The notes below the pieces were generated by a model. The model was not told where the DNA came from. It made no database searches and saw nothing but the letters and a program-made list of their open reading frames with translations. Made by a program: the position numbers and the translations under genes. Of a stretch of DNA of 64,000 nt, positions 49,981-59,816 are shown piece after piece. Each line of letters begins with the position of its first letter. Position 1 is the first letter of the stretch. The DNA lies in assembly GCF_020010905.1 (NCBI RefSeq), contig NZ_JAGJBY010000001.1, forward strand, positions 3,802,001 through 3,866,000, in the 5' to 3' direction. The stretch is from Streptomyces acidiscabies (lineage in GTDB: Bacteria > Actinomycetota > Actinomycetes > Streptomycetales > Streptomycetaceae).

Positions 49981-51587
49981 TCCGGGGCGGCGGTGCCCCT
50001 CGGCGCCCCGGGGAAGTACAGCGAGAACCTCACCACCCCTGACGGGATCCCGCTGGTCGCCATGAAACCGTGCATCGGGGCCGGGTGCTCCGCGATCCTG
50101 ATGCCGGTGCCGGACAACGTCTCGTCACCATTGAGGCGCCTTCGCGGACGGAGCCGGCCCGTGCCTGCCACGAGTTCGTCCGCCTGCAAGATGGCCACCG
50201 GCCGGCCGTCCGGCGAGCGCGGGCAGACCGTGAAGTTGTCGCCGACGGCGATGAACACGTCGTCGTCGAACTGCAGCAGGAGCCCATAGCCGAACCGCTC
50301 GCCGTTGCCGTGTTCCGGATAGGCCCTGATCACGAACTCGTACTTGCCGAGGGCGAACGTCTCCTCCTTGGAGGCCGGGACCCGGAAGCCGCGCACGCGC
50401 CCTCGCGGCTGTGCGGCAAGGATGTCGTTCTCCAGCGCCGCGAGCTGCGCATAGATACGGCGCAGCTCCACCGTGCGGTCATCGTCGAGGGAGTCGAAGC
50501 CGAACGGCGAGACCCCGATGGCACCGTACTGTCCGATGGCGAGGAAGCTGTGCGAGACCCCGTGGCAGTCGGCGCGCATCTCGGGCACGAACAAGGTGGT
50601 GTTCGTGTCCGCGTAGCGCTTGAACGGGATGTCGAAGTCGCCGAAGTACACGTCTGGGGCGAGGAACGCGAGCGAGGGAGCGGCCAGCTTCCAGGCAGCG
50701 CTGACATGCGGTAGTGGCCCCCCACTGGGGAACACCCCCGGCGCGCTGCCGCCGGCGACGGCGATGTTCGCGGACTCCGATCCGTTCGGCACGCTCGAGT
50801 CCAGCCAGGCGTTGGCGAACAGCGGGATGTCGTAGCGGGCCAGGCCTGCGGCGGCGACGTGCTCGATGTAGCAGGCGTAGTGCCAGGCCATGAACAACTC
50901 GGCCTTCCGGTCGGAGTCGCCCGTCAGGAGGTCCCACGTCGGGGTGGACGGCTCGTCCGGGGCCTGGACGTACGGGGAGGCTCCGTTGCGCAGTGCTTCC
51001 GCAAGGGCTGCCGGAACGGGAGCCGCCCATGCGGCTGCCGCGTCCGCTCCGTAGGAGCGCGGTGCCCCGAGCAGCCCGACCTCGTTCTCGACCTGCACCA
51101 TGATCACGGTCTTCTCGCGGCCGTCGACGCGTGCGAGGTGCTCCATGAAGGCCGCGAAAGCGGCCGCGTCGGCGTCGCGGTTGTTCGTGGAGAACGGGCT
51201 GAGGTTGTCCAGCGGATCGCCGGCCTCGTCGACCTGCAGCGGAAAACGGACCGGATCGAGCTTGACCCAGGCCGGCACGTAGCTCGACGAAGCGTTCTTC
51301 CAGCTGCCGAACCAGAGAAGCACCAGCTTGAGCTCGTGGTCGCGCGCACCGGAGAGCATGGCGTCGACCAAGTGAAAGTCGAACTCTCCCTCCGTCGGTT
51401 CCACAAGCTCCCAACTGACCGGTGCAAGAACGGTGTTGACCGCTGCGTCCGCACACCGCTTCCACACGGGTTCCAGGTAGTCGGCGTGGGACGAGGTGGA
51501 GTTGTGGACCTCGATGCCGCGGATCAGGTACGGCGTACCGCCGACGATCAGCTGGCCCGTGGCCTGGTCTATGCCGTGGTGTTGCAA
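49974..51587 (-). CDS. GH35-type beta-galactosidase with DUF5597-like C-terminus
   Basis: A 537-residue protein with a TIM barrel beginning YLIRGIEVHNSTSSHADYLE. The acid/base motif is IMVQVENEVG, the probable nucleophile is in LFVPEMRAD, and a C-terminal beta-domain (RFGYGLLLQFDDDVFIAVGD) is of the DUF5597 type. Such enzymes remove terminal beta-galactose. No signal peptide is visible, so it acts inside the cell. The start appears to be TTG 51587, preceded by GGGAG; no in-frame ATG is better placed. It lies 200 bp downstream of a GH3 gene and may be the last gene of the transporter operon. Confidence 0.82.
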   Translation of the reverse strand: MQHHGIDQATGQLIVGGTPYLIRGIEVHNSTSSHADYLEPVWKRCADAAVNTVLAPVSWELVEPTEGEFDFHLVDAMLSGARDHELKLVLLWFGSWKNASSSYVPAWVKLDPVRFPLQVDEAGDPLDNLSPFSTNNRDADAAAFAAFMEHLARVDGREKTVIMVQVENEVGLLGAPRSYGADAAAAWAAPVPAALAEALRNGASPYVQAPDEPSTPTWDLLTGDSDRKAELFMAWHYACYIEHVAAAGLARYDIPLFANAWLDSSVPNGSESANIAVAGGSAPGVFPSGGPLPHVSAAWKLAAPSLAFLAPDVYFGDFDIPFKRYADTNTTLFVPEMRADCHGVSHSFLAIGQYGAIGVSPFGFDSLDDDRTVELRRIYAQLAALENDILAAQPRGRVRGFRVPASKEETFALGKYEFVIRAYPEHGNGERFGYGLLLQFDDDVFIAVGDNFTVCPRSPDGRPVAILQADELVAGTGRLRPRRRLNGDETLSGTGIRIAEHPAPMHGFMATSGIPSGVVRFSLYFPGAPRGTAAPDY

Positions 51588-51787
51588 GGGGCTCCCATCG
51601 ATGTCTTCCGGTTGAGCGGTGTCTTCGGGCGAGGGCGGCGGACGGCGCCAGGTCGCTGCCGGCGCTCTCAGCCATCGCCGTCCCAGGGGTGCGGCGCGAT
51701 GCCGGATAGTTGGCCAGGCGAAGGCCCGTGGGGAGCGGTGTCAGGTCCGCTCCCCACGGGCTGCTGGCGGGGCGGCGGTCTCGCGTG

Positions 51788-54205
51788 TCACGTTCCCGTC
51801 GTAGGAGCGGTCCGTGCAGAGTGGGTCAGGTACACCCTCCGTCGCGTGACGTCCACGGTGTCACCGACGACGTCCAGGCGACCGCGCAGGCGAAGGTCAC
51901 TCGACGACGAGCCGACCGAGATCCACATCGGGCCCGGATCCACGACCCATCTGTCGTCCAGGGACAGGTAGGCCAGCAGCGGGAGTTCCAGAGCGAATCT
52001 CACCGTCGCCTGATCCCCTGGCTGCAGTTCGAGGCGATGGAACCCCGCGAGCTGGAGCGCCGGCCTCGACACGCCGGGCGCATCGTCCTCGACGTAGAGC
52101 TGCATGAGTTCTACGCCTGGGCGGTCGCCCGTGTTCGTGACGGTCGCGGTGACCTCGACGGTGCGGTCGGGTGCGATCGACGTGCTGCTCAGCTGGAGGT
52201 CGGAGTAGACGAATTCGGTATACGTCAGGCCGTGCCCGAACGGGTAGAGCGGTGCCGCGGACTCGTCCACGTATCCGCCGTGCGGATCGCCTTCCCGACG
52301 GCGGTATCCGCTGCCGAACCGCTGGCCCGCATGGAGGGGGACCTGACCGCTGGAGCGGGGGATCGTGTACGGCAGGCGGCCCTGCGGCTCGGCCGTGCCG
52401 CTGAGGATCTCCGCGACGGCAGGTGTGCCGAACTGCGAGCCGTAGTACCCGAGCAGGATGGCGTCGAGCTCGGGCTCGACGTCACCAAGGGCGAGAGGGC
52501 GGCCCGAGAAGATCACGCCGACGGTCGTCTTGCCGAGCGCGGCGATCTCGTGCACGAGCCGACGCTGTACATCCGGCAGCGTCACATCGGCGGTGTCCGC
52601 ACCCTCACCCTCCGTCCGTTCACCGAAGAACCATCGCGCCACGCCGCCCAGTGCCAGGACCACGACATCCGCATCACGCGCGACGTCGACTGCCGCGCCG
52701 ATCCCCTCGGCCCCGTCGGTGACTCCGCATCCAGTTGCGACGAGGATTTCGGAGTCGGGTAGCGCGGCTTGGAGGGCGTCCGCCAGGGAGACCGCTTCGT
52801 AGCGCGACCTCGCGAACTCGTCCTCGCTCATGGCGAGCAGGTCGCCGATCTCCTCGTGCACGTAGGCGTCGTCGGGGCCGAAGGAGTCGAGGTTTTCGAC
52901 ACCGACCATGGAACTCGTCTTGCCGTTCAGCAGTGCTCGGGTCAGCTCGATGAAGGAGGGGAAGGTGTACGGGGCGAAGGCCGTGCCCACAGCCTCGGCA
53001 TGAGGTCCGACGACCGCGATGCGCGGGGCGCCGCTGAGTGGGAGCACCCCGTCGTCGTTCTTGAGGAGCGTGACGGACTCGCGCGCAAGACGCAGGGAGA
53101 GGTCGCGGCCCTCCTGCGCCACGGACATGATCTCCACCGGGTCGGTTTCCACGTAGGGGTTCTCGAACAGGCCCAGTTGGAACTTGTGCGTCAGTACGCG
53201 GAGGACCGACTCGTCGACGGTCGTTTCGGGAATCTCGCCGTCGCGGACGGCCTCGACGAGGTTGTCGCCGTAGCCGAACGGCTCGGGCATTTCCACGTCG
53301 ATGCCGGCCCGCATGCCGAGCACGCCCGCTTCGCGTGCATCGCGCGCGGCGCGATGATGGGTCACGAGGTTCTCGATCGACAGCCAGTCCGACACGACGG
53401 TGCCGTTGAACCCGAGTTGGTCGCGCAACATCTTGCGGAACACCCGAGGGTCGGCGGCAGCGGGCACTCCGTCCCAGTCGGCGAGCGAGTTCATGATCGA
53501 GCCCAGTCCCGCGAGCTGGATGGCGGCGGCGAAGGGGCGCGCGTACACCTCCCGCAGCTCGCGCGCTCCCATCGGCACGGTCGCCATGTTGAGACCGGCC
53601 TCACTCATTGCGTAGCCGAGGAAGTGCTTGCCGGTGGCGATGACCCCGTCCAGCAGCGACTCGCCTTGAAGATTGCGTACGAAGGACACTCCCAGCGCGC
53701 TGACCAGGTATGGATCCTCGCCGTACGTCTCGTGAACTCGGCCCCATCGCGCGTCGCGGGCGATGTCGAGCAGCGGCGACAGGGCGTGGTGCAGGCCCAC
53801 GGATCGCATCTGCCGACGGGTCAGTGCGGCCATCTCGCCCACCCCGGTGGTGTCCCAGGTGGCCGCGAGGGCGATCGCGGTGGGGAAGGATGTGAAGGTG
53901 GGGGCGTTCACACCGTTCAGCGCCTCGATGTGCATGATCGCGGGAATGCCCAGGCGGGTGTTCTCGACCAGGTGGCGCTGTACCGCGTTGTTGAGCCGGG
54001 CGAGTTCGGCCGCGTTCGCCGGAAAGCCCCCCATGTGCGGTTCGATGTAGCCGATGCCATTCGCCAGCTTGGCCGCGGCGACGTCCGGGCGGATGCCTTT
54101 GGCGTCGAAGAGCATTGTCGGGATCAGCGACGTCAGCTGCGCGACCTTTTCGTGCAGGGTCATGCGACCGAGCAACTCGATGGCGCGGGAACGTGCGTCG
54201 GTCAT
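51788..54205 (-). CDS. GH3 beta-glucosidase
   Basis: An 805-residue GH3 enzyme: N-terminal barrel (LLGRMTLHEKVAQLTSLIP, ATGKHFLGYAMSEAG) with the nucleophile Asp in GTVVSDWLSI, the alpha/beta sandwich (VTLLKNDDGVLPLSGAPRIA, VVLALGGVARWFFGERTEGE), and a C-terminal fibronectin-III-like domain (VEVTATVTNTGDRPGVELMQ). No export signal is present. ATG 54205 follows AAGGAT; an upstream in-frame extension lacks a ribosome site and homology. It should hydrolyse beta-glucosides or xylosides brought in by the adjacent importer. Confidence 0.9.
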   Translation of the reverse strand: MTDARSRAIELLGRMTLHEKVAQLTSLIPTMLFDAKGIRPDVAAAKLANGIGYIEPHMGGFPANAAELARLNNAVQRHLVENTRLGIPAIMHIEALNGVNAPTFTSFPTAIALAATWDTTGVGEMAALTRRQMRSVGLHHALSPLLDIARDARWGRVHETYGEDPYLVSALGVSFVRNLQGESLLDGVIATGKHFLGYAMSEAGLNMATVPMGARELREVYARPFAAAIQLAGLGSIMNSLADWDGVPAAADPRVFRKMLRDQLGFNGTVVSDWLSIENLVTHHRAARDAREAGVLGMRAGIDVEMPEPFGYGDNLVEAVRDGEIPETTVDESVLRVLTHKFQLGLFENPYVETDPVEIMSVAQEGRDLSLRLARESVTLLKNDDGVLPLSGAPRIAVVGPHAEAVGTAFAPYTFPSFIELTRALLNGKTSSMVGVENLDSFGPDDAYVHEEIGDLLAMSEDEFARSRYEAVSLADALQAALPDSEILVATGCGVTDGAEGIGAAVDVARDADVVVLALGGVARWFFGERTEGEGADTADVTLPDVQRRLVHEIAALGKTTVGVIFSGRPLALGDVEPELDAILLGYYGSQFGTPAVAEILSGTAEPQGRLPYTIPRSSGQVPLHAGQRFGSGYRRREGDPHGGYVDESAAPLYPFGHGLTYTEFVYSDLQLSSTSIAPDRTVEVTATVTNTGDRPGVELMQLYVEDDAPGVSRPALQLAGFHRLELQPGDQATVRFALELPLLAYLSLDDRWVVDPGPMWISVGSSSSDLRLRGRLDVVGDTVDVTRRRVYLTHSARTAPTTGT

Positions 54206-54248
54206 GACGTGATCCTTCTGTGCGAGTGCGGGTTCCACGAACGGGACA

Positions 54249-56084
54249 TCAGATCTCCAGCCCCGATCCCAGGGGGAACAGCGGGTCGGCGGTGTCCGCC
54301 AGCGCGTCCGGCGCGGACTCTCGTACGGCCTGCATCGACCGCGGAAGCTCGACGGGAAGTTTGCCCTCCGGAGCGATGCGGCCGGTGAGGGCGGTGAGCA
54401 GAGCGTCATCCGAGACACCGAAGGTGACGGTCAGTCCGGCGAGCGCGTCGACGAGCGGCGTGAGGATGGCCGGGCGGTCCAAGGCGACATCCACGATCAG
54501 CGGGGCGTAGTGGGCGATCCTACGCAGTCGGTGTACGAGGCCGGGGGGCAGGTCAAGAGACCCCTGGTGGAAATACGACTCCAGGAACAGGTCGTCCCGC
54601 GGCTCGAACGGTGCGTCGATGCGCACGATGGCCAGTTCTGCCTCCTGCGGCGTCGTCACGGGGGTGAACTCCCGGCCGAGGACCTCCGGATCGATCCCCT
54701 CCGCGTACAAGCGCGCGCCCACGGCGAGCGGAAGCACTGGCCTTCCTTCGACCACGGAGTTCTTCAGGACGGTGACGGAACGGGACTGTGTCTCCAGGGC
54801 GACCCGCCGGGTCTCGGCGTTGCCCACAACGGCCACGGCGGCATCTTCGTCGATGAAAGGGTTGTCGAACAGACCGAGCCGGAACTTGATCAGCAGGACG
54901 CGGCGCGCCGACTCGTCGATCCTGCTCTCCGGGACGACGCCATCCCGTACGAGCTCAAGCAGGAGATCCGTGCACTGTTCACCGCCGAACTGGTCCGCGC
55001 CGGCATTGAGGATCTTGACCATGCGCTCGCGGGCGTCGAGCTCTTCAACCCCCCACGCGCGTGCGGGCAGGACCTGGTCCCCGACGTGGTTGTCGTTCAC
55101 CAGCTCCCAGTCCGTGACGATCAGCCCGTCGAAGCCCAGCCGCTCGCGCAGCAGCCCGGTGAGGATCTGCTTGTTGTACCCGAACCCGACCTCCTCGATC
55201 GGTTCGCCGTCGATCTCAAGACCGACCGGCATGCCGTAGTAGGGCATGACCGCGGCGGTGCCGTGCTCGACGGCGGTGACGAACGGACGGAGGTGCTCCT
55301 CGAACGCACCACCCGGGTAGACCTGCTCGCGACCGTACGGGAAGTGCGCATCCTCGCCGTCCAGCTGCGCGCCGCCGCCGGGGAAGTGCTTGGTGACGCA
55401 GGCGATGCTCGTTGAGTCGAGCGCCGCGCCCTGGAAACCTTCGAGGTACGCGCGCGTGTAGGCGACCACGAGATCGGTGTCGGCGCCGAACGTCTGGAGT
55501 TGGCGTGCCCAGCGGGGTTCGCTGGCGAGGTCGACCTGAGGATGCAGTGCCATGCGGATGCCGACGGCGCGGTACTCCTCGCGCACCCGGCGCGCGAACT
55601 CGCGCACGGTGTCCGGGTCGCGCAGTGCCGCAAGGCCGAGGGCGTCGGGCCACTGCGAGAACGGACCTGCAGTGAAGGAAGCCCCGATGTTCTCCAGGAA
55701 TCCGTGTCGAGGGTCGCTGGAAATCGTGACCGGGATGCCGTGCGGGGTCTTCTCTGCGAGCCGCTGGATCGCGTTGTGCCACCGTGCGGCTGCCCGAGGG
55801 TCTTCGATTCGGTGCGTGTTGAAGTGGCTGATCCCCCTGCCCAGGATCACCTCGCTGGTGGGTGACTTGCTGATCGCACCGGGCTCTTCGAGGACGGTGC
55901 CTCCCGGGCCCATCTCGATGACTGTGTGGAAGAGCAGACCGACTTTCTCTTCGAGCGAGAGCCGGGTCAACAGATCTTCCGTGCGTTCCTCGGCGCTGAG
56001 CCGCGGGTTCTCGTAGGGCTCCATGCGCCCGTTGCCGTTGAGATCGCGGAAGGTGGTACTGCCCGATGCAGTCGTCGCAGGCAT
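54249..56084 (-). CDS. GH3 glycoside hydrolase, shorter type
   Basis: A 611-residue GH3 protein with the barrel sequence LSLEEKVGLLFHTVIEMGPG, HGIPVTISSDPRHGFLENIG, CVTKHFPGGG and nucleophile Asp in GLIVTDWELV. The sandwich domain (QSRSVTVLKNSVVEGRPVLP) ends with LPVELPRSMQAV. It lacks the fibronectin-like domain of its neighbour and differs strongly from it, so the two probably cut different linkages. The start follows GAGAGGAA at a rather long distance. It lies 43 bp upstream of the other GH3 gene in one transcript. Confidence 0.88.
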   Translation of the reverse strand: MPATTASGSTTFRDLNGNGRMEPYENPRLSAEERTEDLLTRLSLEEKVGLLFHTVIEMGPGGTVLEEPGAISKSPTSEVILGRGISHFNTHRIEDPRAAARWHNAIQRLAEKTPHGIPVTISSDPRHGFLENIGASFTAGPFSQWPDALGLAALRDPDTVREFARRVREEYRAVGIRMALHPQVDLASEPRWARQLQTFGADTDLVVAYTRAYLEGFQGAALDSTSIACVTKHFPGGGAQLDGEDAHFPYGREQVYPGGAFEEHLRPFVTAVEHGTAAVMPYYGMPVGLEIDGEPIEEVGFGYNKQILTGLLRERLGFDGLIVTDWELVNDNHVGDQVLPARAWGVEELDARERMVKILNAGADQFGGEQCTDLLLELVRDGVVPESRIDESARRVLLIKFRLGLFDNPFIDEDAAVAVVGNAETRRVALETQSRSVTVLKNSVVEGRPVLPLAVGARLYAEGIDPEVLGREFTPVTTPQEAELAIVRIDAPFEPRDDLFLESYFHQGSLDLPPGLVHRLRRIAHYAPLIVDVALDRPAILTPLVDALAGLTVTFGVSDDALLTALTGRIAPEGKLPVELPRSMQAVRESAPDALADTADPLFPLGSGLEI

Positions 56085-56211
56085 GAGTGGTGGGAGTTCC
56101 TCTCGATTTCGTTCCCGGGGCCTGGGTGCAGGCCCCCTCGGGGCGGTCGGGGCCGTGCACCGTGTCAGTGCACCGGCACATGTCCCGGTCCGGCAGTGCG
56201 GTGCGGGCGGG

Positions 56212-57126
56212 TCACCCCTTGACGGCTCCCTGCATGACGCCTGCGACCAACTGCCTGCCGAGTACGGCGAACAGCACGAGAAGCGGCACCACGGACACGA
56301 GAACGCCGGTCATGATGAGGGGGATGTCCTTGAAGAACCCGGCCTGCAGCAGTTGCAGCGCGACGGGGAGTGTCGGATTGGTCGTGCCGAGCACGATCGA
56401 CGGCCAGAAGTACTGGGTCCACGCCCCGATGAAGGTGAACAGGCCCAGCATGGCGGCCGCGGGCCTGGCGGCCGGCAGCACGATGGAGCGGAAGATCCGG
56501 AACGTTGATGCCCCGTCGATGCGGGCTGCCTCGATGAGCTCATAGGGCAGCGCCGACTGGAGGTACTGCGTCATCCAGAACACGCCGAAGGCGGAGGCGA
56601 TACCGGGGATGATGACCGCCCAGAGGCTTCCCGTCAGGCCCATCTCGCGCATGACGATGAACAACGGCACGACCCCGAGCTGAGTGGGTACCGCCATGGT
56701 GCCCACCACGAATGTGAGGAGGCCGGCACGTCCCTTGAACCGGAGCTTCGAGAAGGCGAAGCCGGCCAACGTGGACACCAACACGACGGCGAGGGCCGTT
56801 GTCACCGAGACGAAGACCGAGTTCCAGACCGCGCGCGGCAGGTCGATGTCCGACTCGAAGACCCGCGTGAGATTGTCGGCCAGCTGCCCGCCCGGGATCG
56901 GCGAGGGGATCGGGTTCTGCGCGACCTCTGCCGACGTCGAGGACGCGAGCAGGAGCGCGTAGTAGAGCGGGAAGATCGAAATGAGCGCGACCAGAGTGAG
57001 GATGACGTAGGTCGTCTTTCCCGGTCGGCGCACAGCGCCGTCGTTCCGTCCACGCCGACGGCGCGCCGCACGGGCGGCTCCACGACCGGACGTCTGCTCG
57101 ATGTACGGGATGGAAGGAGGGGTCAC
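56212..57126 (-). CDS. CUT1 sugar ABC transporter permease (MalG type)
   Basis: A 304-residue membrane protein with six predicted helices and the ATPase-contact motif EAARIDGASTFRIFRSIVLP (EAA loop). The GTG start at 57126 overlaps the stop of the MalF-type gene (GTGA), fixing the start and coupling. Together with the MalF-type permease and the lipoprotein it forms an oligosaccharide importer. No ATPase gene lies here; in Streptomyces such systems share the MsiK ATPase encoded elsewhere. Confidence 0.92.
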   Translation of the reverse strand: MTPPSIPYIEQTSGRGAARAARRRRGRNDGAVRRPGKTTYVILTLVALISIFPLYYALLLASSTSAEVAQNPIPSPIPGGQLADNLTRVFESDIDLPRAVWNSVFVSVTTALAVVLVSTLAGFAFSKLRFKGRAGLLTFVVGTMAVPTQLGVVPLFIVMREMGLTGSLWAVIIPGIASAFGVFWMTQYLQSALPYELIEAARIDGASTFRIFRSIVLPAARPAAAMLGLFTFIGAWTQYFWPSIVLGTTNPTLPVALQLLQAGFFKDIPLIMTGVLVSVVPLLVLFAVLGRQLVAGVMQGAVKG

Positions 57127-58202
57127 GTGCTGCTCCCGGGCGTGGCACCGGACGGTGCGGAGGAGTCGGGCGTACGAGCTGCTGCGCTCGGTGCGCTGCG
57201 TCGGGCGGCACGGCGCGTCTGCCGGGAGCCGGCCGTGGCGTCGTCTCCGGAAGCGATGCGGCGCGACAGCCAGTTGCTGACCAGAGCGAATGCGATGATC
57301 AGCAGGAAGAGCAGCCACGCGACGGCCGCTGCACGGCCCAGTCGCTGCTGGTTCCAGCCGAGTTCGTACAGGTACAGAGTGATCGTCTTCCACTGCCCTG
57401 AACTGCCGCCGAGCCCTTGCGTGTCGTACAGACGCGGCTCGTCAAAGATCTGCAGCCCGCCGATCGTGGACGTGATCACGACGAAGATGAGCGTCGGACG
57501 CACGGACGGCACCGTGACGGAGAAGAACTGTCGAATCCGCCCCGCGCCGTCGAGGATCGCCGCCTCGTACAGGTCACGGGAGATCGCCTGCATCGCCGCA
57601 AGCAGCACGAGGGTGTTGAAGCCGGTCCACCGGAAGTTGACCATGTTTGCGATGACGATGTGCGCCGGAAGGCTGTCCCGGTGCCATCCGATCGGATCCA
57701 TGCCCAGCTGCTCGAGAAGCGCGTTCACCAGACCGGACTGGTCCGCGAACATGCGCGAGAAGATCAGCGTCACGGCGACCGGAGCGATCACGTACGGCAG
57801 CAGTACCCCCATCCGCCAGAAGGTGCGCGCACGAATGTTCGCGTGCAGGAGGCTGGCAAGTACGAGGGCGATCAGAATCTGGGGGACCGTCGAGAGCAGG
57901 AAGATGCTGACGGTGTTGCCCATCGCATCCCAGAAGACCGGCTGGTCGAGGATAAAGGTGAAGTTGTCGAGCCCGACGAATTCGCTCTGCCCACCGATGA
58001 GGTCCCAGTCGTGCAGCGAGACGTAGGCGGTGTACAGCAGCGGGAACAGGCCGACGATCCCGAACAGGATGAAGAACGGGGAGATATAGGCGTACGGCGA
58101 CGCCTTCATGTCCCAGCGGCCCAGACGCTGATGCCAGGGCGAGGGCGTGTGTGGAGGTGAGGCATCACCACGGGGTGACGCGCTCCCTGCCGGACGGACC
58201 AT
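57123..58202 (-). CDS. CUT1 sugar ABC transporter permease (MalF type)
   Basis: A 359-residue membrane protein with six or more helices (first SPFFILFGIVGLFPLLYTAY) and the EAA loop EAAILDGAGRIRQFFSVTVP. Both ends carry long hydrophilic tails rich in Ser, Ala and Arg. ATG 58202 follows GGAGGA. It lies 71 bp downstream of the solute-binding lipoprotein gene and overlaps the MalG-type gene. Confidence 0.92.
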   Translation of the reverse strand: MVRPAGSASPRGDASPPHTPSPWHQRLGRWDMKASPYAYISPFFILFGIVGLFPLLYTAYVSLHDWDLIGGQSEFVGLDNFTFILDQPVFWDAMGNTVSIFLLSTVPQILIALVLASLLHANIRARTFWRMGVLLPYVIAPVAVTLIFSRMFADQSGLVNALLEQLGMDPIGWHRDSLPAHIVIANMVNFRWTGFNTLVLLAAMQAISRDLYEAAILDGAGRIRQFFSVTVPSVRPTLIFVVITSTIGGLQIFDEPRLYDTQGLGGSSGQWKTITLYLYELGWNQQRLGRAAAVAWLLFLLIIAFALVSNWLSRRIASGDDATAGSRQTRRAARRSAPSAAARTPDSSAPSGATPGSST

Positions 58203-58273
58203 GCGCTCTTCCTCCGATGGTGAATCGGGGGCGCCGTCCGCGGAGGGCGCCCCCGAGCGCGCGGACGAACCGA

Positions 58274-59548
58274 TCACTTCAGCGAGTCCAGTCCCTCGAC
58301 GAACATGTCCCATGACTCCTTGGCGGAGTGGGTCTTGTCGACCGAGACACGGTTGACCGCGTCGTTGAATGCCGCTGTGATCGCGAAGTAGTTGTCACCC
58401 TTGTACGGGACCACGCTGATGTTCGACGCGCGCTCGGCGAGGACCTTTCCTACGGGCGCATCGTTGAAGAAGGGTTCGGTCACCTTCTGCATCTCAGGGC
58501 TCTTCTGGGCCTCGACCTGGCTGGGGAAGTTGCCCGACGCCTTGAACGCCTTCATCTGCTGCTCCGGGGCGGTGAGCCACTCCGCCAGCGCCTGCGCCTC
58601 CTCGGGGTGCTTGGACTGCTTCGGCACGCTGAGGTACGAACCGCCGCTGTTGACACCGCCGTTGGGGAAGACGTCGGCGATATCCCAGCCCTTGACCCCG
58701 GCCGAATTGCCCTTGATGACGCCGAGCATCCACGAAGGCGCGAGCATCACCGCGAACTTGTCCTTCTGGAATGCGCTGACCCAGTCCTCACTGAACCGCG
58801 CGAGGTCTGCGGACAGGCCCTCATGCGACATCACGGTGTCGTAGATGTTCCGGAGGTCCTTGTTCTCGCCGGCGATGATCTCGCCGTTCTTGGGGTCCTC
58901 CCAGAGCACCTCGTACTGGTCGGTCCAGCCGGTCGCCACCGAGGCCGACGCATCGTAGAACGCCGGACCTGTCTTGGCGGCCTTGAACTTCTCGCCGACG
59001 GCGAAGAAGTCGTCCCATGTCGCGTTGTCGCCACCGAAGAGCTTGGCGACCTCCTCGCGGTCGTTCGGCAGACCGGCCTCCTTGAACAGGTCGGCGCGGT
59101 AGGCGATCGTCTGCGGTCCCAGGTCCGTCGCGTATCCGAGCAGCTTGCCGTCGTCCGTGGTGGCGATCTTCGTTGTCCAGTCCAGCCAGCGGCCCTCGAC
59201 CTTCGGTGAGGAGAGATCCACGAAGTTGTCCGGGTACTTGAGGATCTGCGGCATCCAGCTGTTGTCGACACCGATGACATCGGCGAGACCCGAGCCCGCG
59301 CCGAGCGCGGTCTGGAACTGCTCCTTGGCCTCATCACTCGTGGCGAAGCGGTTGTGCTTGATCGTGATGTCGGGGTGGAGCTTCTGGTACTCCTTCAGCA
59401 GGCCGCTGTAACCCCACTCGCTGAACGTCGAGACGTTGAGGGTGATCTTGCCGCCGGCATCGCCCTCGTCGCTGGATCCGCACCCGGCGGTGACGGCGGT
59501 CAATGCGACCGCTGCAAGCACAGCGAGGGACCTTCGAATGGATCGCAT
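58274..59548 (-). CDS. Sugar-binding lipoprotein of the CUT1 importer
   Basis: A 424-residue extracellular solute-binding protein with a lipoprotein signal (lipobox AVTAGC, Cys23) and the family-1 binding-protein body (KEYQKLHPDITIKHNRFATS, DVIGVDNSWMPQIL, GGVNSGGSYLSVPKQSKHPE). It would capture an oligosaccharide or glycoside outside the membrane. AAGGAG precedes the ATG. It is the first gene of the minus-strand operon: binding protein, two permeases, two GH3 enzymes and perhaps the GH35 enzyme. Its promoter contains a motif shared with the GH1 gene at 62.3 kb. Confidence 0.92.
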   Translation of the reverse strand: MRSIRRSLAVLAAVALTAVTAGCGSSDEGDAGGKITLNVSTFSEWGYSGLLKEYQKLHPDITIKHNRFATSDEAKEQFQTALGAGSGLADVIGVDNSWMPQILKYPDNFVDLSSPKVEGRWLDWTTKIATTDDGKLLGYATDLGPQTIAYRADLFKEAGLPNDREEVAKLFGGDNATWDDFFAVGEKFKAAKTGPAFYDASASVATGWTDQYEVLWEDPKNGEIIAGENKDLRNIYDTVMSHEGLSADLARFSEDWVSAFQKDKFAVMLAPSWMLGVIKGNSAGVKGWDIADVFPNGGVNSGGSYLSVPKQSKHPEEAQALAEWLTAPEQQMKAFKASGNFPSQVEAQKSPEMQKVTEPFFNDAPVGKVLAERASNISVVPYKGDNYFAITAAFNDAVNRVSVDKTHSAKESWDMFVEGLDSLK

Positions 59549-59727
59549 CTGTACTCCTTATTTCCAGGCGGTGTGCCGCGATGTTGCGGCGGCAAGGAGC
59601 CGCCCCCCCCGGCCGCACCACGCTCCTGAGACGTGCGCGAACCCCGTCACCCGAACGTCGTGTATGCCGCTGCGTCCCCGGCTGAGATGTCGTCTCGGAG
59701 TGGCGGTGGCCGTCAGTATCACGTAAC

Positions 59728-59748
59728 ACAGTTCACCTGACAAGTTTT
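59728..59748. promoter_or_regulatory. Shared operator-like motif, importer/TetR promoter
   Basis: CAGTTCACCTGACAAGTTTT (59729-59748) lies in the 268-bp gap between the divergent binding-protein and TetR genes, about 70 bp before TetR. It matches 17 of 21 bases of a motif before the GH1 gene (62261-62281). The centre TCA-CC-TGA is symmetric, as expected for a TetR-family site. Confidence 0.6.
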
Positions 59749-59816
59749 CGTGGAGTTTTCATCGTCACGCCCACACCCAGGTCAAACGGGCCGCCGCGTC
59801 GCTGTATGTTGAAGGC

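Noticed and set aside
58274..59548. Complete self-contained ABC importer
   Set aside because: No ATPase gene is present in the window near it; a shared ATPase elsewhere must be assumed.
56085..59816. CebR-type operator TGGGAGCGCTCCCA controlling the sugar importer
   Set aside because: I looked for it by eye around the binding-protein promoter and between the genes and did not find it.
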